DNA from: Pedobacter sp. Leaf194
Lineage (GTDB): Bacteria > Bacteroidota > Bacteroidia > Sphingobacteriales > Sphingobacteriaceae
NCBI RefSeq assembly: GCF_001423945.1
Contig: NZ_LMPU01000001.1
Coordinates: 1,423,088 to 1,487,087, forward strand
Length of the DNA: 64,000 nucleotides
Direction: 5' to 3'
Part shown: piece by piece, positions 1 to 9,368 of the stretch
Layout of the letters: the number at the start of each line of letters is the position of its first letter
How positions within the stretch are numbered: the first letter of the stretch is position 1
Position numbers and translations under genes: made by a program
Notes under the pieces: model-generated
The model's database searches: none
What the model was told of the DNA's origin: nothing
The model's input: only the letters and a program-made list of their open reading frames with translations

Positions 1-1236
1 ACCCACAACAATAGTTGCGAAAGATGGCGTTTTGTATTTTGGATGAATCTTTGAAAATGATTTCGGAAGTAAACCATCGCGACTCATGCTCATCCAAATG
101 CGGGGCTGCCCCATTTGAAACACCAATAAAACACTTGCCATTGCAAACACGGCACTAACTGCAATAATTCCGCTCATCAATTTTAAGTCTATCTGGTCGA
201 AAACGAATGCCAGCGGGTCGCCAACTGCGAGCGTATCTGATTTTACAATGCCAGTTAAAACCAGGGCAATTGCAACATACAAAACTGTGCAAATAATAAT
301 TGCCCACATCATCCCTCGGGGTAAATCACGTTGTGGGTTTTTGCATTCCTCGGCGGTTGTAGAAATTGCATCGAAACCGATGTACGCAAAAAACACAGCA
401 GAAACGCCTTTCAATATTCCAGAAACGCCATTAGGCGCAAATGGATTCCAGTTTTTCGTATCGATGTAAAAGATGCCCACTGATAAAACCAACAGAATAA
501 CCGCAAGCTTTACAACAACCATTGCGTTACTTGCATTTCTGCTTTCTTTCATGCCCCGGTAAACTAAAGCGGTTATAAAAATGATTATTCCCAATGCGGG
601 CAAATCGGCAACTAAGTGAAAATTACCAATTTTTGGAGCGGTTAACCAGGCGTTATTTGCAACCGCAGTGGCAGCGTCTAGTCCGCCAATATTTTTACCT
701 GCTGCCAGAAGCGCTTCGGCGTGCTTATGGCCATTAAATGCAGTTAGGTAATCCATTGTTGCCCAAGCGGGGATATTAATTCCGTCTATGCCTAATGCCG
801 GTATTCGGATGGAGGAGAGTAGCCCCGTGAAATAATCAGACCATGAAATTGCGACCGTAATATTTCCGATTGCATATTCCATAATCAGCGACCAGCCAAT
901 AATCCAGGCCACCAATTCGCCAAAAGCAACGTACGAATAGGTATATGCACTGCCAGAAACCGGCACCATTGAAGCAAACTCTGCATAGGCAAAAGCAGCA
1001 AAGCTACAGGCAACTGCCGTGAAAATAAACAGAAAAATTACCGCCGGACCACCATCTGCACTGGCTTTACCAATGGTACTAAAAATACCCGCACCAATAA
1101 TAGCGGCAATGCCGAAAGCAGTTAAATCGCGAACGCCAAGTGTTTTATGCAACGAACTTTCATGGTCGCCATAACCTTTTGCTGCATCTTGTAATATCTT
1201 GGAAATTGATTTCTTCCTGAATAGCTTCTCGAACAT
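1..1236 (-). CDS. APC-family amino acid permease (3' end cut off by window)
   Basis: Reading the minus strand from an ATG at 1236 gives 412 uninterrupted codons running off the left edge, so the C-terminus is missing. The protein starts MFEKLFRKKS and has a hydrophilic N-terminus of about 35 residues. It then has the first-helix signature of cationic-type amino acid transporters, with GIAAIIGAGIF near residue 45, followed by repeated hydrophobic helices and the FAYIGFDAISTTAEE motif typical of this family. It probably imports an amino acid across the inner membrane by ion coupling; the substrate cannot be read. It resembles the permease at 30460-31980 in its N-terminal layout and motifs, so the two are probably paralogues. 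It is divergent from the MFS gene at 1509. Confidence 0.85.
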   Translation of the reverse strand, partial: MFEKLFRKKSISKILQDAAKGYGDHESSLHKTLGVRDLTAFGIAAIIGAGIFSTIGKASADGGPAVIFLFIFTAVACSFAAFAYAEFASMVPVSGSAYTYSYVAFGELVAWIIGWSLIMEYAIGNITVAISWSDYFTGLLSSIRIPALGIDGINIPAWATMDYLTAFNGHKHAEALLAAGKNIGGLDAATAVANNAWLTAPKIGNFHLVADLPALGIIIFITALVYRGMKESRNASNAMVVVKLAVILLVLSVGIFYIDTKNWNPFAPNGVSGILKGVSAVFFAYIGFDAISTTAEECKNPQRDLPRGMMWAIIICTVLYVAIALVLTGIVKSDTLAVGDPLAFVFDQIDLKLMSGIIAVSAVFAMASVLLVFQMGQPRIWMSMSRDGLLPKSFSKIHPKYKTPSFATIVVG

Positions 1237-1414
1237 CTGTTTTGGTTTGTTGTATTCCTCAAACTTAAAAAAATATCAGTTAAAAACGTTTAAAGCAGGA
1301 TATAAATTTCTTTTTAGAGCTTCTCAAAGCGTTCCTTAGGAGCAGATTTTTATTGTTGCAATGTAAAAATTCCAGAATATTTGCAAAGCATAAGCGATTA
1401 TTTGAATGGCATAA

Positions 1415-1443
1415 TTGTCGAATTAACTAAAAGTATACTTTTG
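1415..1443 (+). promoter_or_regulatory. Bacteroidota-type promoter for the MFS exporter
   Basis: TTG at 1415-1417 and TACTTTTG at 1436-1443 are 18 bases apart, matching the -33/-7 consensus (TTG, TAnnTTTG). The start codon of the MFS gene is 65 bases downstream, leaving a leader of roughly 60 bases. Confidence 0.6.
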
Positions 1444-1508
1444 CCGTAGAATTAAATCAGAAGGGAGTTTTTAAAGATTCTTCTGTTTGATTTTAAACAT
1501 ATTCCGAA

Positions 1509-2726
1509 ATGGTTACTAAACAAACATCCTACATTAAAGAGAAAAACCAGGGCATTGCTACAATTTTAGCGTTCGCTCTAATTCCTTTATCTGGTTTCGC
1601 TACCGACATTTACATACCTTCATTACCTACAATGTCAGGAGAAATGGGCGTTAGCAGCGTTCAGGTGCAACTTACACTGAGTATTTTTTTGATAAGCTAT
1701 GGGGTAGCGCAACTTTTTGTTGGTAGTATTCTGGATAGTTTCGGTAGATACAAAATTTGCTTGTACAGCTTACTGATATTTACTGCAGCCAGTATTGTTA
1801 TTGCAACAACTCATAATATTTATTTAATTTATTTGATGAGAATTATCCACGGCCTTTCTGTGGGTGCAATTGTGGTGGCCAAACGTGCCTATTTTGTAGA
1901 TCTTTTTTCGGGCGATAAACTGAAACATTACCTAAGTCTGTTTTCGATTATATGGTCTACCGGCCCAATTGTGGCGCCCTTTGTAGGTGGTTATTTACAA
2001 ACCGCTTTCGGTTGGGAATCTAACTTTTACTTTTTGGCCGGTTTTGCCTTAGTTTTCGCTATTCTCGAGTATGTTTTTAGTGGCGAAACCCTAAGTCACT
2101 TCACCGATTTTCAGCTGCGAAAAATTATCAGCATTTATACCGATATGATTAAAACCACAAGTTTTGCCTTGGGTATTGTAATGCTCGGGTTGGCCTACTG
2201 CATGGTTATGGTTTACAACATGACCGGGCCATTTATAATCGAGCATGAGTTAAAATTTTCTCCGGTTATTGCCGGGTACAGCTCTTTGGTTTTGGGCTTT
2301 GCCTGGATGGTAGGTGGTTTTATTGGCAAGGCTACAATTAACCGTCCCTTTTTTAAACGTTTAGCTATTAACTCTGCACTTCAGTTGGCTTTCGTTATTT
2401 TAATGATTTTAAGCTTAAACTTTGTTAGCAACCTCTTTTCGTTAATTTTTTTCGCCTTCATTATTCACATTGGCGCAGGATTTACATTTAACAATTATTT
2501 TACCTTTTGTCTGAGCAAATTCCCCAAAAATGCTGGAATCGCCGGCGGTTTAACCGGAGGGATCACCTACGTAATCGTGTCATTTCTGAGTTATGGTATT
2601 GTTAATATGTTTCCGGCAAAGGATGAAAGAAACCTTAGTTTTAGTTATCTGGTGATGATTGTGATTTCAGTTTTGGTGATGTTTTTAATTATGAAAACAA
2701 GAAGACAAGATGAAGCCGAAGTTTAG
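1509..2726 (+). CDS. MFS drug exporter, Bcr/CflA type
   Basis: The 405-residue protein is hydrophobic throughout, with about 12 predicted membrane helices. The N-terminal helix carries TDIYIPSLP, a hallmark of the Bcr/CflA (DHA1) drug:H+ antiporters. The loop between helices 2 and 3 has the MFS motif in the form GSILDSFGRYK, and helix 5 has a proline/glycine-rich antiporter motif (STGPIVAPFVGGYL). It probably exports a drug or metabolite across the inner membrane; the substrate is unknown. It is a single-gene unit with its own promoter upstream and a terminator at 2838 shared with the convergent peptidase gene. Confidence 0.8.
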   Translation: MVTKQTSYIKEKNQGIATILAFALIPLSGFATDIYIPSLPTMSGEMGVSSVQVQLTLSIFLISYGVAQLFVGSILDSFGRYKICLYSLLIFTAASIVIATTHNIYLIYLMRIIHGLSVGAIVVAKRAYFVDLFSGDKLKHYLSLFSIIWSTGPIVAPFVGGYLQTAFGWESNFYFLAGFALVFAILEYVFSGETLSHFTDFQLRKIISIYTDMIKTTSFALGIVMLGLAYCMVMVYNMTGPFIIEHELKFSPVIAGYSSLVLGFAWMVGGFIGKATINRPFFKRLAINSALQLAFVILMILSLNFVSNLFSLIFFAFIIHIGAGFTFNNYFTFCLSKFPKNAGIAGGLTGGITYVIVSFLSYGIVNMFPAKDERNLSFSYLVMIVISVLVMFLIMKTRRQDEAEV

Positions 2727-2837
2727 TTAGCTGATTTTTTTTTTAATCTACGGGAAATTAACCCTGAAGATAACATTGCCGATGGCGGCTATTCTAAACC
2801 TTCAGCACAAATACGAAATCACAAAAAATTAGCCCAC

Positions 2838-2872
2838 AAAAAAAGTCGCGTTAGCACAACGCGACTTTTTTT
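2838..2872. terminator. Bidirectional intrinsic terminator
   Basis: Stem GTCGCGTT (2845-2852) pairs perfectly with AACGCGAC (2858-2865) across a 5-base loop, with 7 A upstream and 7 T downstream. It can end both the MFS transcript (plus) and the M3 peptidase transcript (minus). Confidence 0.9.
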
Positions 2873-2889
2873 GTTAATAGCTGACTGAT

Positions 2890-4596
2890 CTAGCCTAACT
2901 TTTCAAGTTCTTCTTTTACAAAAGCAGCTAACTCTTTTACGTATTCAGCGCTGAAGTCGAACTTAATGCCCGCTGTTTCATAAATCTCATTCATCGGTTT
3001 GGTATAACCCAATGCGAGTGCAGCAAGGTACTGATCTAGCGCTTTGGCAGGATTTTCCTTATAATTTTTCCAAACGGCGATGGCACCAAGCTGAGCGATT
3101 GCATATTCGATATAATAGAAAGGAACCTCAAATAAATGCAATTGTTTCTGCCAACCATTTCCGAACTCCTGATCTAAATCTGTCCAATCGGCGAAACCCG
3201 CACCAAAACGATTGTAAATTTGCTTAAAAGTTTCCTCTCTGTCGGCTGCTGTATGGTTTGGGTTTGTATAAATCCAATGTTGAAACTGATCTATCACGGC
3301 CACCCAAGGCAATGTTTTCAAAACGTCGGCAAGTTGTTCTCTTTTAGCACGGATTAAATCTTCTTCATTATCGAAATAAACATTCCAGTTATCCATTGAT
3401 ATCAGTTCCATACTCATCGATGCGAGTTCGGCTACTTCCGATGGGCAATGTTTGAAATCGTTCAACTCCAAATTCGCCGTTAAAAAGGTGTGTATTGCAT
3501 GGCCGCCTTCATGAACCATTGTCGTTAAATCACGAAGTGAATTAGCTGAGTTCATGAAAATAAAAGGTGCACCTGTTTCGGCCAAAGGATAGTTATAGCC
3601 ACCTGGTGCTTTTCCCTTTCTGCTCTCAACATCAAAAAGCTTGTTCGCTTTCATCGTTGAAAGTTTCTCGCCAAGCTTTGTATCAATCGCGTTAAAACAG
3701 GCAATACTTTTATCAATAAGCTCCTCGCCATTATTAAAAGGTTTCAAAGCAGGCTTTCCGCTTACGCTAACTTCCAAATCCCATGGCTTCAGCACTTCTA
3801 ATCCTAGAGCTTCGCGGCGTTTTTCGGCCTGCGCTCTTAAAATCGGGACAATTTCTTTTTCAATTGCGTTTGCAAAGTCGTAACAATCCTGTGGTGTGTA
3901 GTCAAATCGCCCCAAAGCCTGAAACATATAATCGCGGTAGTTTTCAAAACCGGCATTCAGCGCAACCTGATTTCTTAACTTTATCAATTCATCAAAAAGA
4001 ATATTCAAATCATCTTTGTCGATAAGCCTTCTTTGTTGAATCGTTTTCCAGGCATTTTCACGCACTTCGCGGTTTAAATCCTTTACAAAAATCGAAGCTT
4101 GTTCAAGCGTATATTCCTGCCCGTTAATTTCTACACTCATTGCGCCAGTTATGCCCTGATATTTCTGCTGCTTTACCTGTAATTCCGTAAATAATTCAAT
4201 ATTTTCACTGTGATAAAGCTCAAGCGCTTTTTTAATTGCACGGCTGTAAACGAAGAATTTTTCTTTGTCCAAATCATCCATAAAAGGACTGTCAACAAAT
4301 TTTTTATTTAATTCATTGGATAAAGGCGAAATCTTTGGCTCTATTTCTTCAGCAAAGTATTGAAAATTCTTAACCAACTCTTCGTTTGCTGTGTCGCAGC
4401 TCATTTTTATGTACCTCCAGGCGAAATCTTCTTCTAAGGCCGCTTCTAATTCTGACCGGTCTTTTAACCAATGCTCCAATTCATCAGCACTGTTGATTTC
4501 CCGGTTTTTCAATTCGGTAAAAAGTGGTTCCAAGGCTTCCCAGGTAATGGTTAAATTTTCGGGAATATATGTTCGGGGTTTTTTATTGATAATCAT
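2890..4596 (-). CDS. M3 family oligoendopeptidase (PepF-like)
   Basis: This 568-residue protein carries the zinc-binding HEGGH at residues 362-366 (HExxH, E363 catalytic), followed about 25 residues later by an AE-LAS segment whose glutamate (about E390) would be the third zinc ligand. This arrangement and the length fit the M3 metallopeptidases that cut short peptides in the cytoplasm. No signal peptide is present. The ATG start (MIINKKPRTY) is natural for the family. It is the last gene of a minus-strand run engB, ubiA-like, peptidase. The gap of 80 bases before it may hold its own promoter, but no clear TAnnTTTG is seen. Confidence 0.88.
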   Translation of the reverse strand: MIINKKPRTYIPENLTITWEALEPLFTELKNREINSADELEHWLKDRSELEAALEEDFAWRYIKMSCDTANEELVKNFQYFAEEIEPKISPLSNELNKKFVDSPFMDDLDKEKFFVYSRAIKKALELYHSENIELFTELQVKQQKYQGITGAMSVEINGQEYTLEQASIFVKDLNREVRENAWKTIQQRRLIDKDDLNILFDELIKLRNQVALNAGFENYRDYMFQALGRFDYTPQDCYDFANAIEKEIVPILRAQAEKRREALGLEVLKPWDLEVSVSGKPALKPFNNGEELIDKSIACFNAIDTKLGEKLSTMKANKLFDVESRKGKAPGGYNYPLAETGAPFIFMNSANSLRDLTTMVHEGGHAIHTFLTANLELNDFKHCPSEVAELASMSMELISMDNWNVYFDNEEDLIRAKREQLADVLKTLPWVAVIDQFQHWIYTNPNHTAADREETFKQIYNRFGAGFADWTDLDQEFGNGWQKQLHLFEVPFYYIEYAIAQLGAIAVWKNYKENPAKALDQYLAALALGYTKPMNEIYETAGIKFDFSAEYVKELAAFVKEELEKLG

Positions 4597-4676
4597 AATT
4601 TTAAAACTATTGAATAAGTGATTTTTGAATGATGGAGCAAAGCTTTGTAAAGGGTGGAAAACATCCGCTCATTTCA

Positions 4677-5534
4677 TCATTTGTTTCTTATATACGCATC
4701 TATTAAGAAGCAAATTGCAAATACTACAGATGCATAGCCGTTTAAGGTTTGAAACGCCTTGTTTACCTTACTAATGTCGTTCGGTTTTACAAGCAGGTGC
4801 TGATAGACCAGCATTGAACAGAAAAATACAATGCCTACGTAATAAACCCAGCTAAATTCAGTAAAAAATATTGGTAAGATTACGCACAAGGCTGAAAATA
4901 TGTGCAATAAAACAGAAACATTTAATGCGTTTTTTATACCAAGCGCAGATGGAATCGAGTGCAGCTTTTCTTCACGGTCGAAATCTTCATCCTGCAAGGC
5001 ATAAATAATATCGAAACCGCTAACCCAGAAAAGTACTGCTAAAGAATATAAAACGGGAACTACGGCAAAATGGCCTGTAACAGCAATATACGCACCAATT
5101 GGCGCTAACGATAAACCGAGGCCCAAAACCAAATGGCAAAGCGCAGTAAATCTTTTTGTATAGCTATAAAACAACACAACAAATAACGCAACAGGCGATA
5201 GATAAAAGCAAAGCGGATTTATAAAATAAGTTGTTACGGCAAACAATACACAATTTGCGATAACAAAGATTAACGCTTCATTGGCCGATACTTTTCCGGC
5301 CGGAATATCACGCATTTTAGTCCGTGGGTTTTTAGCATCAATATTTCTATCCAGATAGCGGTTAAAGGCCATAGCCGAATTGCGTGCGAAAACCATACAA
5401 AGCAACACCAATAGTAGTTTTTCCCATCTAAAAGGGGCATCTGTTGTGGTAACACCTAAAAAAAATCCAATCATGGCAAACGGTAGCGCGAATACCGAGT
5501 GTGCGAAAAGTACAAGTGAAAAGTATTTCTTCAT
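4677..5534 (-). CDS. UbiA-family polyprenyltransferase (menaquinone pathway candidate)
   Basis: The 285-residue membrane protein has the two aspartate-rich motifs of UbiA prenyltransferases: NRYLDRNID at 58-66, and a second cluster D182-E-D-F-D186 that binds the prenyl diphosphate through magnesium. Eight or nine hydrophobic helices surround them. The closest remembered group is the UbiA-like subfamily seen in bacteria that make menaquinone through futalosine (MqnP), so a role in prenylating the naphthoquinone precursor is likely but inferred. The methyltransferase ubiE/menG for the same pathway lies 0.8 kb away on the other strand. It follows engB by 38 bases and is probably co-transcribed. 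Confidence 0.8.
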   Translation of the reverse strand: MKKYFSLVLFAHSVFALPFAMIGFFLGVTTTDAPFRWEKLLLVLLCMVFARNSAMAFNRYLDRNIDAKNPRTKMRDIPAGKVSANEALIFVIANCVLFAVTTYFINPLCFYLSPVALFVVLFYSYTKRFTALCHLVLGLGLSLAPIGAYIAVTGHFAVVPVLYSLAVLFWVSGFDIIYALQDEDFDREEKLHSIPSALGIKNALNVSVLLHIFSALCVILPIFFTEFSWVYYVGIVFFCSMLVYQHLLVKPNDISKVNKAFQTLNGYASVVFAICFLIDAYIRNK

Positions 5535-5572
5535 TTTTATATATGTACGAAATTTATGGAGCGGCAGACTGC

Positions 5573-6193
5573 TTAAAATTTGTTGATAACAGGTTTTACA
5601 AAGTCTTTATTCACTTCATAAATGAAATTTAAAACGTCTTCTTTTCCGGTTTGTTTCTCTGCGGATGTTACAATAGTAGTTGGAATTTCTTCAAAAAACT
5701 CGCCCAGCTTTTTCTTAAAAGCAGCAACATTTTTCAGCGATTCATTCATGCCTTGCTTATCTGCTTTGGTAAATAGCAGCGCAAAAGGAATTTGTTTTTC
5801 GCCTAACCAGTAACAGAACTCAATATCTATTTGCTGCGGTGTTAAACGGCTATCTATCAAAACAAAAACACATTGAAGGCTCTCTCTTTTGGTGATGTAT
5901 GCACGGATAAATTTTTCCCATTTCTCTCTGCTGGTTTTTGAAACTTTGGCATAACCGTAGCCGGGCAAATCCACAATGTACCAGGCTTCGTTAATTAAGA
6001 AGTGATTTATTAATTGTGTTTTGCCGGGGCGCTGCGAAGTTTTTGCAAGTCCGTGGTGGTTAACCAACATGTTAATTAGAGAAGATTTACCCACGTTAGA
6101 GCGGCCGATAAATGCGTACTCGGGCATTGTTGGCGCTGGTAAAGCCGAGATTTGGGTGTTGCTGCAAACAAATGTTGCCGTTTTGATAATCAT
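5573..6193 (-). CDS. engB: Ribosome-biogenesis GTPase EngB (YsxC/YihA)
   Basis: The 206-residue protein has the TRAFAC GTPase motifs in order: G1 GRSNVGKSS at 30-38, a G3 DLPGYGYA, G4 TKAD and G5 SAEKQTG. The length and the DLPGYGYAKVS segment are diagnostic for EngB, which helps assemble the 50S ribosomal subunit. ATG at 6193 is only four bases after a TACCTTTG box, so the mRNA may have almost no leader. It heads the minus-strand run with the UbiA-type enzyme and is divergent from ubiE, with 134 bases between the two starts. Confidence 0.93.
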   Translation of the reverse strand: MIIKTATFVCSNTQISALPAPTMPEYAFIGRSNVGKSSLINMLVNHHGLAKTSQRPGKTQLINHFLINEAWYIVDLPGYGYAKVSKTSREKWEKFIRAYITKRESLQCVFVLIDSRLTPQQIDIEFCYWLGEKQIPFALLFTKADKQGMNESLKNVAAFKKKLGEFFEEIPTTIVTSAEKQTGKEDVLNFIYEVNKDFVKPVINKF

Positions 6194-6197
6194 GTTA

Positions 6198-6205
6198 CAA
6201 AGGTA
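6198..6205 (-). promoter_or_regulatory. -7 box abutting the engB start
   Basis: TACCTTTG on the minus strand ends 4 bases before the engB ATG. No good -33 TTG is seen at 17-23 bases. If used, transcription would start at or next to the start codon. Confidence 0.5.
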
Positions 6206-6310
6206 GTAATTTTGAGAGGATGGTTAACGTCTGATGTTTTTTAACTGCTTTACTGCTGCGCATTTGACATTTCACCGATTAAAACAATTTAAACAGTGAA
6301 ACAATAAAGT

Positions 6311-6318
6311 TATCTTTG
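6311..6318 (+). promoter_or_regulatory. -7 box of ubiE/porT
   Basis: TATCTTTG ends 9 bases before the chosen ATG at 6328. The longest open frame begins with a TTG at 6316 that lies inside this box, which argues against that start. No convincing -33 element is visible. Confidence 0.55.
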
Positions 6319-6327
6319 CCACACAAC

Positions 6328-7059
6328 ATGAATCAGAATATTACACCATACCAAGTAGAGGATGCAACTAAAAAAGAGCAGGTTGCAACCATGTTCAATA
6401 ACATTTCTGGCACTTACGATTTTTTGAATCATTTCCTTTCGCTAGGAATTGATGTTTTATGGCGTAAGAAAGCGATTAAAGAATTGGTTTCCATCCATCC
6501 GAGAATTATGCTCGATGTGGCTACCGGAACTGGTGATTTCGCTTTTGAAGCAATCAAAAAACTACATCCCGAAAAAATAATTGGCGTTGATATTTCTGAG
6601 GGGATGCTGGAAGTGGCCAAGAAGAAAATTAATGAACGTAGCCTGAATGAAACTTTCTCTGTTCAACTGGGCGATTCTGAAGGTTTGCATTTTGCCGACG
6701 ATACCTTCGATGCCATCACGGTGGCTTATGGTGTTCGTAATTTCGAACACCTTGAGCAAGGATTAAGCGATATGTTCAGGGTGCTAAAACCGGGAGGTAA
6801 ACTTGTTGTATTGGAATTCTCCAAGCCAAAAGTTTTTCCTGTGAAGCAGCTATACAACTTTTATTTTAAACATATAACTCCTTTTTTCGGCAAGCTGTTT
6901 TCTAAAGATGCCAGGGCATATAGTTATTTGCCAGAATCAGTGGCGGCTTTCCCGGATGGGATTGAATTTACAAGTTTGATGGAAAAAGTAGGTTTCAAAA
7001 GTACCAAACAGAAAATTCTTACGTTTGGAATAAGTTCGATATACACCGGTTCTAAATGA
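6328..7059 (+). CDS. ubiE: Demethylmenaquinone methyltransferase
   Basis: The 243-residue protein is a class I SAM-dependent methyltransferase of the UbiE/MenG family. Motif I reads LDVATGTGDFAFE, and the family signatures YDFLNHFLSLGID.LWR and VAYGVRNFEHLEQGL are present. It methylates demethylmenaquinone to menaquinone, the respiratory quinone expected here. I chose ATG 6328 rather than the upstream TTG 6316 because the TTG is part of the promoter box. Its stop overlaps the start of the next gene in an ATGA arrangement, so ubiE and the PorT-like gene are translationally coupled. Confidence 0.92.
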   Translation: MNQNITPYQVEDATKKEQVATMFNNISGTYDFLNHFLSLGIDVLWRKKAIKELVSIHPRIMLDVATGTGDFAFEAIKKLHPEKIIGVDISEGMLEVAKKKINERSLNETFSVQLGDSEGLHFADDTFDAITVAYGVRNFEHLEQGLSDMFRVLKPGGKLVVLEFSKPKVFPVKQLYNFYFKHITPFFGKLFSKDARAYSYLPESVAAFPDGIEFTSLMEKVGFKSTKQKILTFGISSIYTGSK

Positions 7060-7832
7060 TAAAAAAATTAAGTTTCATCATCCTGCTTTTTACAATCGCA
7101 ACAACATCATTTGCCCAAAACTGGGGTGGAGGTGTAGATGATGAAGACTTACATTTTGGCTTTAGTTTTCAGTATATTTCTGCCGAGTATAAAATTTTAA
7201 AGAATGCAAACTGGCGTGATCCTTATTTCGACCCTTTTGATGGGAAACAGGTAACTCAACCTATGAAAGCAATCTCCAGTCCGCCATCTGTAGGTTTTGG
7301 ATTGGGCTTTGTTGTAAACAGGCGAATTTCTGAAAATTTTGATTTGCGTGCTACACCTTCATTAATTTTTAGCGACAGGGTGGTGCGTTACGAATATGAG
7401 CCGGCTCCGGTAAGTACTCAGCAAAATCCAACATTCGATGCACAAAGTAGCTTTCAAACATCAATTGATAAGAAAGTTCAGGCTACCATGTTCGAAATTC
7501 CTGTTGGAATAAAAATTAAATCGAACAGGTTAAATAATTTTAGGGCTTACTGGCTTGGCGGTGCAAAATACTCGATGGACATCGCTTCAAAAAAGAAAAC
7601 TTTTGATGAAGGGGAAATACCAATAAATAAACTGCTTAAAAACAAGAGGAATTACCTTTCTTACGAAACAGGGATTGGGTTTGATTTATATTTCGAGTAC
7701 TTCAAAATGTCGCCAGAGCTAAAGCTATCGTATTCTATGAGTGATATTTTACAGCACGATAACACTGCTTTCGCAAATCCGATTGATAAAACTAAGTTGC
7801 GTCATTTTACATTCAGTTTGTTTTTCGAGTAA
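7056..7832 (+). CDS. porT: PorT/SprT-like outer membrane beta-barrel protein (type IX secretion)
   Basis: The 258-residue protein has a signal peptide (cleavage after SFAQ at about residue 21), then alternating beta-strand sequence with a C-terminal phenylalanine (FSLFFE), as expected for an outer membrane barrel. The placement directly after ubiE with an ATGA overlap matches the ubiE-porT order I remember from gliding Bacteroidota. PorT is an outer membrane protein needed for type IX secretion in Porphyromonas, and SprT is its Flavobacterium counterpart. The family assignment rests on context, length and fold-like pattern; a generic PorT-family barrel without a secretion role is the alternative. 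Confidence 0.72.
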   Translation: MIKKLSFIILLFTIATTSFAQNWGGGVDDEDLHFGFSFQYISAEYKILKNANWRDPYFDPFDGKQVTQPMKAISSPPSVGFGLGFVVNRRISENFDLRATPSLIFSDRVVRYEYEPAPVSTQQNPTFDAQSSFQTSIDKKVQATMFEIPVGIKIKSNRLNNFRAYWLGGAKYSMDIASKKKTFDEGEIPINKLLKNKRNYLSYETGIGFDLYFEYFKMSPELKLSYSMSDILQHDNTAFANPIDKTKLRHFTFSLFFE

Positions 7833-7852
7833 AAGAGCAATCCAAAAAAACT

Positions 7853-7860
7853 TACCTTTG
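7853..7860 (+). promoter_or_regulatory. -7 box for the SDR gene
   Basis: TACCTTTG lies 54 bases upstream of the chosen ATG at 7915 and just after the porT stop. A correctly spaced -33 TTG is not obvious. Confidence 0.45.
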
Positions 7861-7914
7861 TTGCCATTGAGGAAAGCATGTGAAATGTTTTCCAGGGATT
7901 ATAAATTCATAAAA

Positions 7915-8676
7915 ATGGCTAAAATTGCATTAATAACAGGCGCAACTTCTGGAATCGGCGAAGCTTGCGCTCACCGCTTTGCCCAAAATGGTTACAACCT
8001 GATTCTGGTTGCCCGCCGGGAAGACCGTTTAGCAAAAATTTCCCATCACCTTGAAGATAAATATGCAGTTGAAATTATGCAGGTATTGGTTGATGTGCGT
8101 GATAAAGAAAGCCTGAATACGGCGTTTAATACAATTTCTGCGGATTGGAAAAATGTTGATGTGTTAATTAATAACGCAGGGCTGAGTCAGGGTTTAGACC
8201 CAATTGATAAAGGAAATACAGAAGATTGGGATACCATGATTGATACCAATGTTAAAGGATTGCTTTACGTTACGAAAATTGTTTCCAACTGGATGATTCC
8301 AAATAAATCCGGACACATTATAAACATCGGATCCATTGCCGGGCAGGAAGTTTATCCCAACGGAAATGTATATTGTGCCACCAAGCATGCTGTAGATGCA
8401 CTAAGTAAATCTATGCGGATAGATCTTTTACAGCATGAAATTAAAGTAACTGCAATTAACCCGGGTATGGTAGAAACGGAGTTTTCGGTTGTGCGGTTTA
8501 AAGGCGATGCCGAACGGGCTAAAAACGTTTATGCAGGTTTAGAGCCATTAATTGCCGATGATATTGCCGATGCAATATGGTATGTTGTAAGCAGGCCTAA
8601 ACATGTAAACATTAACGATATGCTTATAATGCCTACAGCCCAGGCAACAGCTACACTTGTAAACAGAGCTGGATAA
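7915..8676 (+). CDS. Short-chain dehydrogenase/reductase
   Basis: The 253-residue protein is a classical SDR: TGATSGIG at residues 8-15 for the dinucleotide, LINNAGLS, and the catalytic set with serine in NIGSIAG and YCATK (about Y153, K157). The sequence resembles YdfG-type enzymes acting on serine or 3-hydroxy acids, but the substrate cannot be read from sequence. The open frame extends upstream to 7741 inside porT; ATG 7915 is chosen because the family begins with MAKIALITG and because the promoter box lies between. It is probably a separate transcript. Confidence 0.88.
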   Translation: MAKIALITGATSGIGEACAHRFAQNGYNLILVARREDRLAKISHHLEDKYAVEIMQVLVDVRDKESLNTAFNTISADWKNVDVLINNAGLSQGLDPIDKGNTEDWDTMIDTNVKGLLYVTKIVSNWMIPNKSGHIINIGSIAGQEVYPNGNVYCATKHAVDALSKSMRIDLLQHEIKVTAINPGMVETEFSVVRFKGDAERAKNVYAGLEPLIADDIADAIWYVVSRPKHVNINDMLIMPTAQATATLVNRAG

Positions 8677-8741
8677 CTGTTAAATTAATTTAGCTATAAG
8701 GTTTAAAACTGACCGATTAACGATTAAATAATCAAACGAAG

Positions 8742-9188
8742 ATGATATCAAACACAATAGATCAGGAAATAAAAAAAGCCATGTTGGCTAAAAATGATGC
8801 TCAGTTAAGAGGGCTAAGGGCTATAAAGGCCGCAATTCTTTTGGCTAAAACGGAAAAAGGTGCTTCTGAAGAAATTACCGAAGAGACGGAATTAAAAATT
8901 CTTCAGAAACTGATTAAGCAACGCCGTGAATCTGCCGACATTTACAAGCAACAAAATCGCGAAGACTTATACAAAGTAGAAGAGGAAGAAATTGAGGTTA
9001 TTAATCAGTTTTTGCCAAAGCAATTAGATAGGGGTGAAGTTGAAGGTATAATTGCGGATGTTATCAAACAATCGGGCGCAACATCAGTTAAAGATATGGG
9101 GAAGGTGATGGGCATGGCCAATAAAGCGCTTGCCGGTAAAGCCGATGGGAAGTTAATTGCTGAGATTGTTAAAGAGAAATTAGCTTAA
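8742..9188 (+). CDS. GatB/YqeY domain protein
   Basis: The 148-residue cytoplasmic protein matches the YqeY family, which is homologous to the tRNA-binding tail of the amidotransferase subunit GatB. Typical features are the charged helical N-terminus with RAIKAAILLAKTEKG, the KLIKQRRESADIY segment and a C-terminal KVMGMANKALAGKADGK motif. The exact function of free-standing YqeY is not known; an RNA-related role is inferred from the GatB tail. It lies 65 bases after the SDR gene on the same strand. No promoter motif is clear. Confidence 0.9.
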   Translation: MISNTIDQEIKKAMLAKNDAQLRGLRAIKAAILLAKTEKGASEEITEETELKILQKLIKQRRESADIYKQQNREDLYKVEEEEIEVINQFLPKQLDRGEVEGIIADVIKQSGATSVKDMGKVMGMANKALAGKADGKLIAEIVKEKLA

Positions 9189-9368
9189 AACAAATTTACA
9201 CACATCGCGTGCCGGGTATAAGGGATTGAAAAATATTTAACTTATACCTCAGTTGGCTGAAATTGCCGTTTATGTACCGTTTTCCGTTTTATTTCAGAAA
9301 AATGGAACAGAAATGCATAAAATTAATTTTACTCTACTAACTTAGTAGCAATATACTATTCAGAATAT

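Noticed and set aside
248..469. 73-codon plus-strand frame at the left end
   Set aside because: It lies antisense to the amino acid permease, which has a continuous, well-conserved frame through the same bases.
7741..7914. 58-codon N-terminal extension of the SDR protein
   Set aside because: It lies inside porT and across a promoter box, and the family starts at the internal MAKIALITG.
9215..9248. GGTATAAG/CTTATACC inverted repeat after yqeY
   Set aside because: Eight AT-rich pairs across an 18-base loop and no T tail; too weak for a terminator and no other context.
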